Part shown: one piece after another, positions 1 through 8,000 of the stretch
Numbering within the stretch: position 1 is the first letter of the stretch
How the letters are laid out: each line of letters starts with the position of its first letter
Source: Bacteroidota bacterium
GTDB taxonomy: Bacteria; Bacteroidota; Rhodothermia; Rhodothermales; Rubricoccaceae
NCBI GenBank assembly: GCA_039821555.1
Contig: JBCBNX010000002.1
Location: forward strand, 360,864 to 424,863
Reading direction: 5' to 3'
Length of the DNA stretch: 64,000 nucleotides
Notes under the pieces: model-generated
The model's input: only the letters and a program-made list of their open reading frames with translations
Told to the model about the DNA's origin: nothing
Databases searched by the model: none
Translations under genes and position numbers: made by a program

Positions 1-435
1 CGAGACGCCCGAAGTCCCGCTCGTGCCGCCGGTAAGCGGCAGCCCCTGGAGACGCGGGTCGAACACGGCCGCGGCGATGACGGGATGCGGCGGCTCCCGC
101 CGTTGCGCCGCTACCTGCGACGTCAGCACGCCCAGCGTGATCACGAGGTCGGTCGCCGGGTCGGCCATGGCCCGGTCAACGAGTTGGGCCGCGCCCGGCA
201 GGGTGTGGTCCGCTGCTGCCGTCTGAAAGCGGAGGTCGAACTCGCGCGCCGCCAGCACGCGGAGCTCCTCGGCAACCAGGCTGGAGAGGGAGTCGCCCTG
301 CACGCCGGGCCCGTCGCTGAGGAGCGCGACGCGGGCGATGGGCCGCAGGGTGTCCTGCGCCTGAGCTGGCGCGCCTAGCAGGAGCCCGACCGCGCCGACC
401 GAGAGCGCGAGAAGGATCCGAACAATGCTGAGCAT
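1..435 (-). CDS. Secreted binding-protein-like gene, 3' end outside window
   Basis: The reading frame runs off the left edge, so only about 145 N-terminal residues are visible. It opens with a signal peptide (MLSIVRILLALSVGAVGLLL then GAPAQAQ). The mature part has alternating hydrophobic strands: VALLSDGPGV, a helix, then DLVITLGVLTSQVA and PVIAAAVFDP. This pattern resembles ABC-transporter substrate-binding proteins of the kind often found next to TolC-type efflux genes, but the assignment rests on fold-like pattern only. The ATG directly follows the TGA of the upstream LTXXQ gene, so the two are probably co-transcribed and translationally coupled. The start is fixed by that junction. Function and C-terminus are unknown. 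Confidence 0.6.
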   Translation of the reverse strand, partial: MLSIVRILLALSVGAVGLLLGAPAQAQDTLRPIARVALLSDGPGVQGDSLSSLVAEELRVLAAREFDLRFQTAAADHTLPGAAQLVDRAMADPATDLVITLGVLTSQVAAQRREPPHPVIAAAVFDPRLQGLPLTGGTSGTSGVS

Positions 436-891
436 TCAGTCGCCTCCGAACCGGGCTTGGAGCCGCTCGCGGTTCTCGTCCTGCATGGCGCGCCACGTGT
501 CCATCTGCGCCTCCGTCAGCACGTCCTCTAGCTGTGCCTCGGTGGTCTCGTTCAGGTTGCTCAACTCGCCACGCAGGCGGCGCCCCTCACGTCGGCTGGG
601 GCGCTCGATGGGTGCCTCGCCGCTCAGGTCGATTCCATACCCGGCGAGGATGTCCAGTCGCGTCTGCATGCTGGCCATGAGGATAGGCTGGGCGGCTTCC
701 TGCTGCTCCGGCGTGAGTTGCAAGCGTTCCACTGCCTCCTCGACGCGTTCTCGAACGAACGTGGTACCGTCTGAGGCGGCGTTCGGGTTGGCGTCCGGTT
801 TGGCGTCCGAGGACTGGCCGGAGGCGGGGAGGGTCAGCAGCGCCAGCAGGAGGACAGCGCCGCAGCGTTGGATCGAGGGTGGGGGTTTCAT
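436..891 (-). CDS. Small periplasmic LTXXQ (Spy/CpxP-like) protein
   Basis: A 151-residue protein with an N-terminal signal peptide (hydrophobic run around residues 11-25, cleavage near ASGQ). The rest is largely charged helix. It carries an LTPEQQ motif at about residue 58 and a related LTEAQMDTW near residue 124, the spacing typical of Spy/CpxP-like periplasmic proteins that bind unfolded proteins or sense envelope or metal stress. Length matches that family. It lies first in a two-gene unit with the truncated downstream gene, stop and start being directly adjacent. The family assignment is motif-based. Whether it is a chaperone or a metal-responsive regulator is inference. Confidence 0.65.
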   Translation of the reverse strand: MKPPPSIQRCGAVLLLALLTLPASGQSSDAKPDANPNAASDGTTFVRERVEEAVERLQLTPEQQEAAQPILMASMQTRLDILAGYGIDLSGEAPIERPSRREGRRLRGELSNLNETTEAQLEDVLTEAQMDTWRAMQDENRERLQARFGGD

Positions 892-1066
892 ATGCTTCCA
901 AGGGGGTGGGCAAGAGCCGAGGCTCGACGTGCCCTCAGGGTATCCGCCGCCGTCCCTTTGCCTCTAGTCCAGACTCCACCGTCGCGCTGTAGCGACCGGC
1001 ACCATTCCCGTGTGGTGGGGTCCACCGCACCGCCCTCTCCACACATCGCCGCCTGCTGTTCTCCGC

Positions 1067-1720
1067 ATGCCTCACCGCATCTTCGTCGTCGACGATCACG
1101 CGATCACGCGCAAAGGCTACGTCTTCCTGCTGGGCGAGGAAGACGACCTCACGGTGTGCGGCGAGGCGGCCTCGGCACGCGACGCGCTGGACCAGATCGA
1201 CGCCGTGCAGCCGGACTTGCTCATCGTCGACGTCATGATGGACGGGATGAGCGGCCTCAACCTCGTCAAGCACCTCCAGCAGACGCGTCCCGGCCTCCCG
1301 ATCCTGGTCGTCTCGATGCATGAGGAAGCGCTCTACGCCGAGCGGGCGCTGCGGGCGGGCGCACGCGGCTACCTGATGAAGACCGAAGCCAGCCGGGCCG
1401 TCGTCGATGCCGCACGGCGCGTGCTGCGCGGCGGCCTCTACGTCAGCGAGTCGATGAACGACCACATGCTGCGACAGTACACGAGCCCGGAGGGCCAGGA
1501 CGCCACGTCGCCGCTGGCGCGCCTCAGCGACCGCGAGTTGGAGGCGTTCGAGCACCTGGGCCGGGGACTGAAGACCAGCGCCATCGCCGAGGTCATGCAC
1601 GTCAGCCCGAACACGGTCGAGTCGTACCGGGCCCGGATCAAGGAGAAGCTCGGGCTCAGCGACGGCGCGGCGTTGGTGCTCTACGCCGTGCGCCACGTCG
1701 AGCAGCGCAGCCTTCCCTGA
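1067..1720 (+). CDS. NarL/FixJ-type response regulator
   Basis: A 217-residue two-component response regulator. The receiver domain (residues 1-120) has the acidic pair in VVDDH, phospho-acceptor Asp in LLIVDVMMDGMSG, the Thr/Ser position replaced within VVSMHEE, and Lys in YLMKTEAS. The C-terminal LuxR/GerE helix-turn-helix is marked by LSDRELEAFEHLGRG and NTVESYRARIKEKL. The ATG at MPHRIFVVDD is chosen because upstream residues in the open frame are not receiver-like. Its TGA overlaps the ATG of the histidine kinase (TGATG), so the pair is co-translated and the kinase is its likely partner. Target genes are not evident. Confidence 0.93.
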   Translation: MPHRIFVVDDHAITRKGYVFLLGEEDDLTVCGEAASARDALDQIDAVQPDLLIVDVMMDGMSGLNLVKHLQQTRPGLPILVVSMHEEALYAERALRAGARGYLMKTEASRAVVDAARRVLRGGLYVSESMNDHMLRQYTSPEGQDATSPLARLSDRELEAFEHLGRGLKTSAIAEVMHVSPNTVESYRARIKEKLGLSDGAALVLYAVRHVEQRSLP

Positions 1721-3126
1721 TGCCCAAGTTCGCCCCGTCGTCGCCGAGTCATGACCTCGCAGGCATGCAGGGGCGCACCGTCGTGACCACGCCGCGCGCC
1801 GACAGCGTTGCGTCCATCGAGGAGGCGTTGAGCACCGAGTTTGCGCTTACGCTGCTGCGCGTGGAGCGGATGCGGGCCACGCTGGTGGCAGGCTTCTTCG
1901 CCGCCGTGGCCGCGGCGCTGGCCCTGCGCCTCGCGCTGGCGACGGGCACCGATCCTGCATGGAACTGGGTCGAACCCACATTTGGCGTGCGGCTCGTGGT
2001 TACGCTCGCACTCCTCGCCGCGCAGGTGTTCGTCCGACACCTGCTGGTGCGCCGCATCAAGGCGCGGGCCCCGCTGTCCGAGGCGGCATGGTACGTCATG
2101 GCGACCGCGGAGATCTTCGCGCTTGCCGCGGTGGCGTACTTCATCCAGAGCGTTTCGCCCATTCCAGAGGACTTTGGGTACGAGGTGCGGGTCGTGGTGC
2201 TGCTGTTGTTCGTGAGCCTCTCCGTGCTGAGGCTGCGTGCGGGGCTCTCCGTGCTGACCGGGCTGCTGGCGGGAGGAGCCTACCTTGTGATTGCGAGCAC
2301 ATTTGGCCCCGATGCGGGTTCCGTGCTCTTCGGCGGGATCCCGGAGGGCTACTTCTGGGGAGCCGGCATGATCGTAGGGAGCGGTGGGGTCGCCGGAGCC
2401 CTCGCGTGGCAGCTGCGTCACCAGGTCCTGCGCCTCATCCGCACCCTTGCCGAGCGCCACCTGCTCGAACGCGAGGCCGCGCAGGCCGCCGACGCCGAAC
2501 GCCACCGGATCGGACGGGACCTGCACGACGACCTCGGTGCCCGCCTGACTGGCATCGCGATGCTATGCCGAAGCCTCGTGCACCGTGCCCAAAAAGGACG
2601 CCCCGTCGAGGCGAGTAGGCTGGAGGACGTGGCCCTGGAAGCCGAGGCGAGCGTGGAGGAGGCCCGTCGGCTCGCCCAAGGACTCAGCCCGCTCGACCTG
2701 GTGGACGGCCACCTCGCCCACGCGCTCCGGTCGCTAGCGAAGCGCACCGAGGATGCCACAGCCATCGCCGTCACGCTCCACACGACGGGTCCGCTGGACG
2801 ATGCGCTCGACGTGCTGCGCCCGGACCAACGCGAGCACCTCTACCGCATCGCTCAGGAAGCGGTCGCGAACGCGGCCAAGCACGCGCAGCCAACCGAGAT
2901 CGCCCTCACGCTCGCGGCAACGGACGAGGGACTCCAACTCAGCGTCCGCGACAACGGGGGCGGATTCGCGGACGCATCTGAAGAAGAAGGTGAGCGACTA
3001 GGCCTGCGCACCATGCGGCAGCGCGCGCGCTTGATCGGCGCCACGCTTCGCATTCAAGCGGGCCCGAACCACGGCACACGCGTCGCATGTGTCGTGCCGA
3101 GGGACACGCGCCCGGCTGGCTCGTGA
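1720..3126 (+). CDS. NarX/DegS-type sensor histidine kinase
   Basis: A 468-residue membrane histidine kinase. The N-terminal half holds about six hydrophobic segments (around residues 45-70, 90-108, 128-150, 160-190 and 205-230), i.e. an integral-membrane sensor with little periplasmic sequence. A dimerisation and phospho-acceptor domain of the HisKA_3 type follows, with ERHRIGRDLHDDLGARL carrying the phosphorylated His. The GHKL ATPase has the N box (EAVANAAKHA), G1 (VRDNGGGF) and GLRTMRQRARLIGA. It overlaps the response-regulator gene by one base. Regulator preceding kinase is the less common order. The stimulus is not predictable from the sequence. Confidence 0.92.
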   Translation: MPKFAPSSPSHDLAGMQGRTVVTTPRADSVASIEEALSTEFALTLLRVERMRATLVAGFFAAVAAALALRLALATGTDPAWNWVEPTFGVRLVVTLALLAAQVFVRHLLVRRIKARAPLSEAAWYVMATAEIFALAAVAYFIQSVSPIPEDFGYEVRVVVLLLFVSLSVLRLRAGLSVLTGLLAGGAYLVIASTFGPDAGSVLFGGIPEGYFWGAGMIVGSGGVAGALAWQLRHQVLRLIRTLAERHLLEREAAQAADAERHRIGRDLHDDLGARLTGIAMLCRSLVHRAQKGRPVEASRLEDVALEAEASVEEARRLAQGLSPLDLVDGHLAHALRSLAKRTEDATAIAVTLHTTGPLDDALDVLRPDQREHLYRIAQEAVANAAKHAQPTEIALTLAATDEGLQLSVRDNGGGFADASEEEGERLGLRTMRQRARLIGATLRIQAGPNHGTRVACVVPRDTRPAGS

Positions 3127-3383
3127 CCGACGTGGGTACTGGCGAGCGGTAGGCGCGGCCACCCGTCTGGGTAGAGGCTGACCGCCCGCAAAGACGGCGT
3201 TCTGCCGCGTGCAGCGGGACCATGCACGCTCGGCGCATCAGAATGCAACGAGGATGCAACGCCTCGGAGGGCCCGACCGGCCATCTTGCTTGCACCATCG
3301 TGCACGCTAAGCGTCGGGACTGTGCGGTCGCAGGCGTTTCCACGTGCCACCCCCATTCGCTCATCCACCCGACCCTCGGTGCT

Positions 3384-4826
3384 ATGAATGTCTCGATACC
3401 GTGCGCTGGCCGGAGCCTGTCCTTCAGGAGCTTGCTCCCGAGCCTCGTACTCAGCCTCCTCGGCGCCCTACTCTCGCTGCCCCCGGCCCAGGCCCAGCCT
3501 TCGTCGCCATGGACTGAGCTGTGCGCGCAGCGCCTCGCGCCCGATAGCGCATCGCCGACCTACCCGTCGCGGTCTCACCTGCGCAAGGCCACACCAGGGC
3601 CGTCGGCTGCCCGGCTGGGGTGTGCGGACATGGGGCGCGCCTCGGATGCCCGCCATCGCACACACAGGCGGGTGGTGCACGCGGAGGGCACCATGATGCT
3701 GCTGGAGGAACTCGTCGAGGAGTGGACCGGCTCGGCGTGGGCGATTGTTTTCCGCACCCTCCGCACCTACGAGGACGGCCTCCAGACAGAGCTTCTGGAG
3801 CAGCTATGGACTGGCGCGGCGTGGGCCAACAACTTCCGCAGCCTCGACACCTACGAAGACAGGCTCCTGACGGAAAGCGTGGGCCAGTTTTGGGACGACA
3901 CGGCATGGGCGAACAGCTCCCGTGACCTCTTCGCCTACGAGGATGGTTTCCAGACGGAGAACGTGTTCCAGTCTTGGGACGGCTCGGCGTGGGTGAATAA
4001 CGTCCGCCTCTTCGATACCTACGAGGAGGGCCTCTTGGGAGAAGGGCTCGTCCAGGTGTGGACCGGCACGGCGTGGGAGAACAACACCCGCAGCCTCTTC
4101 ACCTACGAGGACGGCACGCTGCTACTGCTGGAGGAACTCGGTGAGGCGTGGACCGGCTCGGCCTGGGAGAATGGCATCCGCAGCCTCTTTACCTACGAAG
4201 ACGGCCTCCTCGGAGAGGGGGTCGCCCAGGTGTGGACCGGCACGGCGTGGGAGAACAGCACCCGCGCCTTTCGCACCTATGAGGACGGCTTCGCCACGGA
4301 GATCACCCTCCAGATTTGGGACGACTCGGCGTGGGCCAACAACGTCCGCATCCTCGACACCTACGAGGGCGGTCTCCTGACGGAGACCGTGAGCCAGGTT
4401 TGGGACGACTCGGCGTGGGCCAACAGCGCCCGCAACCTCATCGCCTATGAGGATGGCCTCGAGACCGAGCGTGTGATTCAGGATTGGGACGGCTCGGCGT
4501 GGGTGAACAACATCCGCGTCCGCTCTACCTACGGGAACTCCACGGCCGCGGAGGACGGACCCACAACTCCACGCGCCCGCCTCGCAGCCTACCCCAACCC
4601 GACGCGCGGCGCGCTCACCGTCGCCCTTGAGATGCCCATGGCCGGGGCGCTCCGCCTCGCCGTCTACGACCTCCTCGGGCGGCGCGTGGCTGAGCAGCCC
4701 GAGCGCACACTCCCAGCCGGGGCGCACGAGCTGCCGCTAGACCTGAGCGCGCTGCCGACCGGGGTCTACGTGGTGCGCGCCTCGGGGGCTGTGGAGGCGA
4801 CCCAGCGGACGACGGTCACGCGATAG
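3384..4826 (+). CDS. T9SS-exported repeat protein
   Basis: A 480-residue secreted protein. The start is placed at MNVSIPCAGRSLSF because a signal peptide follows it (hydrophobic LVLSLLGALLSLPPAQAQ); an open frame extends upstream to 3222 but has no leader. After a low-complexity linker come ten consecutive repeats of 28 residues (one of 30), consensus W(T/D)GSAWxNNxRxLxTYEDGL, from about residue 114 to 390. The last 80 residues form a T9SS type A sorting domain (YPNPTRGALTVAL, VYDLLGRRVAEQ, LPTGVYVVR). The protein is therefore expected to cross the outer membrane and be attached at the surface or released. Similar W-D-G-x-x-W repeats are common in Bacteroidota T9SS cargos. The biochemical role is unknown. 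Confidence 0.85.
   Translation: MNVSIPCAGRSLSFRSLLPSLVLSLLGALLSLPPAQAQPSSPWTELCAQRLAPDSASPTYPSRSHLRKATPGPSAARLGCADMGRASDARHRTHRRVVHAEGTMMLLEELVEEWTGSAWAIVFRTLRTYEDGLQTELLEQLWTGAAWANNFRSLDTYEDRLLTESVGQFWDDTAWANSSRDLFAYEDGFQTENVFQSWDGSAWVNNVRLFDTYEEGLLGEGLVQVWTGTAWENNTRSLFTYEDGTLLLLEELGEAWTGSAWENGIRSLFTYEDGLLGEGVAQVWTGTAWENSTRAFRTYEDGFATEITLQIWDDSAWANNVRILDTYEGGLLTETVSQVWDDSAWANSARNLIAYEDGLETERVIQDWDGSAWVNNIRVRSTYGNSTAAEDGPTTPRARLAAYPNPTRGALTVALEMPMAGALRLAVYDLLGRRVAEQPERTLPAGAHELPLDLSALPTGVYVVRASGAVEATQRTTVTR
3723..4553 (+). repeat. Coding tandem repeat, ten 84-bp units
   Basis: Ten in-frame copies of an 84-bp unit (one unit 90 bp) make the central domain of the T9SS cargo. Each unit begins with a TGG codon, continues with an A-W pair and ends at a T/A-Y-E-D-G turn. 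Copies have diverged at the protein level but keep the aromatic and Asp/Gly positions, so the array is selected as protein, not as recently expanded DNA. Confidence 0.85.
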
Positions 4827-4868
4827 ACTACGCCGCAGCGTTTCCGTGGACGGGCTGGGTGCTCCTCT

Positions 4869-5078
4869 CAGCTTCCGCTCCAGAGCGGCGGTGCCTCCAA
4901 GGTGCCGTCGCTCTTTCCGTGATCGGCCGTGAAGTCGCTCGCCTCGTGGACCAGACCTTGGCGCCGGGGGACCTACGAGGTCGCGTTTGATGGAAGCAGC
5001 CTGGCCAGCGGCACGTACGTCTTCCGGCTCGTGTCGGGCACCACCAACGCCCACCGGACCATGGCCCTGCTCGAATAG
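4869..5078 (+). pseudogene. Orphan, frameshifted T9SS sorting-domain remnant
   Basis: Translation in pieces gives a recognisable T9SS type A tail: QLPLQSGGASKV (frame from 4869), then VIGREVARLVDQTLAPG (frame from 4919), then TYEVAFDGSSLASGTYVFRL (from 4974, back in the first frame) to a TAG at 5076-5078. The first frame hits TGA at 4920, so at least two indels are needed. About six to nine bases seem missing before VIGREV. No cargo domain precedes it: the intact neighbour's own sorting domain ends at 4826. This is the decayed 3' end of a former second cargo gene. The frames are seen directly; the history is inferred. Confidence 0.75.
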
Positions 5079-5081
5079 CGT

Positions 5082-8000
5082 CTACGAAACTGTGTCATCG
5101 AGCGGGGGAGCAGACCGTGGTGGTTGTGCTCTCCCGCTCGGGGTAGGTAGGCTCATGGCGTGTGGGTAGGCTGAGGGGCGGCAGCCGTGGTGTGCCGTGA
5201 ACGCGTTGGAGAAGTGCGAGACGGTCTTGAAGCCAACAGCGTAGGCGATCTCGCTGACCGTCCCGACGCCCGCTGCGAGTAGCTGCGCGCCCCGTTCCAG
5301 TCGGATGCTGCGGATCACGTCGGAGGTGGAGTGTCCCGTGAGGGCGTGCATCCGCCGGTAGAGCTGACTGCGGCTCAGACCGACGGCCTCAGCCAAGTCG
5401 CTCACACCGAAGTCCTCGTCGGCGAGGCGCGCCTCGACCGTCTGCCGCACGGCATCCAGCAACGCCTCGTCGGCAGAGGTCACCTCCGGGGTGCTGGGCT
5501 GCAGCGCCGGGGGCAACGGGGGAGACAGCGTGGCCGCGTCGAAGGCCGCGTCGCTCTGCTCGCCGAGCACGCGGGCCATGCCTTCCTGGAGGAATCGCTC
5601 GCGGAGCCGCTGCCGCCCCGCGATGAGGTTGGCGATGCGTGCCCGAAGTTCGGCTGGGTCAAACGGCTTGGTGAGGTAGTCGTCGGCCTGCTCCTCCAGG
5701 CCGCCGATGCGGTCTTCGGGAGTGGCTCGGGCGGTAAGCAGCACCACCGGCAGGAAGTCGGTCTCGGGGTCGGCCTTGAGCGCCCGGCACAGCGCCACGC
5801 CGTCGAGTGCCCCCGGCATCATGACGTCGCTCAGCACGAGGTCGGGCAGCAGACGGCGGGCCTTGTCGAGCCCAGCATCGCCGGTGGCGGCTTCCAGGAC
5901 GCGGTAGGAGGGCGTGCCCCGTTCGAGGTGCCGCCGGATGAACGCGCGCACTTCGGGATGGTCCTCCACGACGAGGACCGTCTTGCGCCCGTCGGCCCCA
6001 TCGCCGCTAATCTCGTCCACGGTGGCAAGTGTGTTGGTTCCCCCAGTGCTGGTTCCATCGCCCATGGACACGACCGGGGTCTCGGCGGGGGTCTCGGCGT
6101 CCCAGCCGACGAGCGGCGCATCGAGATCGACCGACCCCTCGGGCAGGTGAGCGTGGCCGAGGCGGAGCGTGAGCGTGAACGTGCTGCCTTGCCCCACGGT
6201 GCTCTCGGCGGTGAGCGTGCCACGGTGGAGGTTCGCCAGTTCCTTCGCTAGCGCCAGCCCGATTCCGGTGCCGAGGCCGGTCCCGACGGCCGGCTCGGCC
6301 TCGGATGCGCGGTAGAACCGATCGAAGACGCGGGCCAAGGCTTCCGGCGCGATGCCAAGACCGTCGTCACGCACGGCGACCGCAGCAGCGGTGTCGTCCG
6401 CCGTGACCTCGACCCAGACGTGCCCCTCTTCGGGCGTGAACTTGAGCGCGTTCGAGAGGAGGTTCATCGCCACCTTTTCGAGGAGCGCCGGGTCGGCATA
6501 GACGACGAGCGGCTCGGCCGGGACCTCCACAGCTAGGGTTAGGCGGCGGCGCTCGGCCAGCGGCGCGATCATGGCGGCCAGCCCGCTCACGAACGCACCG
6601 AGGTTGACGGCCTGCGCGTGGAGTGGCACCTGCCCGGCTTCGAGCCGCGACACATCGAGGATCTCGTTGATGAGCGTGAGCACGCGCCCGGCGTTCGTCC
6701 GCGCGAGGCTGAGTTGCGTGTCCATTGCGTCCGGTACGGTGCCGTAGTGCCCCGCGCGCACGTCGTCGAGCGGGCCGAGCGTCAGCGTGAGCGGCGTCCG
6801 AAACTCGTGGCTCACGTTGGCAAAGAAGCGGCTGCGCGCCCGGTCCAACTCCCGGAGTTGCTCGGCTTCGAGGCGCTCCATCTCCGAGCGGTGGCGCAGC
6901 TCGATGCGCTCACGGCGGTATAGCAGGACCATCGCCACCGTCCCGGCAACGGCTAAACCATAGAGGAAATACGCCCACCACGTTCGCCACCACGGCGGCA
7001 CGACGACTACGCCGAGCGCGGTCCCGGCCTCGTTCCAGACGCCGTCGTTGTTGGTCCCTCGCACCCGGAACGTGTAGCGCCCCGGCGGCACGTTCGTGTA
7101 CGTCGCCGTGCGCGCAGTCCCGGCTTGCACCCAGCCGTCGTCGAAGCCGTCGAGGCGGTAGGCGTAGCGGTTCTTCTCCGGCGCGGAGTAGTCGAGGGCG
7201 GCGAAGGTGAACGCGAAGGCGTTCTGGCGATGGCTCAGCCGGAGTTCGTCCGTGGCCAAGAGCGCACGCCGGAGCACGCCCGTGCTGTCTCCGAGGGCAA
7301 TGGGCTGGCCGCCCACCCGGAGTTCGGTGAGCACGACCGGCGGCACATGCGGGTTGTCCGTGACCTGCTCGGGGTCGAACGCGTTGATGCCGTGGATGCC
7401 GCCGAAGAAGAGTTGCCCGTCGTCGGCGCGGAAGGCGGCCCCGGCGTTGAACTCATTGCTCTGCAATCCGTCGTGCACGTCGAACGTGCGCACGCTCCCC
7501 GCCTCGGGGTCGTAGCGCGCGAGGCCCCGGTTGGTGCTCAGCCAGAGGCGGCCTGCCTCGTCCGGCAGCACGGCATAGACGACGTTGTTGGGCAGCCCGT
7601 CCCGCGTGGTGATGTGGGCGAACGTCTCCGTTGCGAGGTCCAAGCGGTTGAGGCCGCCGCCGTCCGTGCCGATCCATAGCACCTGCTCGGGCGTGCGGGG
7701 ATCAGGCGTGATCCAGCGGATGCGCTCGCTGCTCAGGCTCGTGGGATCGCTGGGCACGGTGCGATAGCGGCGCAGCGCCCCCGTGGAGGGGTCGAGGCGG
7801 ACCAGCCCGGTCTCTGTCCCGAGCCAGAAGCGCCCCTGAACGTCTTCATGAAGCGAGGGGAAGAGCGGATTGACGCTGAAGTCGCGCTGCGGAGTGTGGA
7901 CGTAGGTCGTGAAGCGGCCTGCCTCCTCACGGTCCCCGTCCTCATCGTCGAGGCGTGCGAGGTAGCGAGCGGTCACGATCCAGAGGTGGCCCGAGCGGCT

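Noticed and set aside
3723..4553. Regular 84-bp spacing, considered as a CRISPR-like array
   Set aside because: Units are diverged, in frame and protein-coding, with no conserved short repeats and unique spacers and no cas genes.
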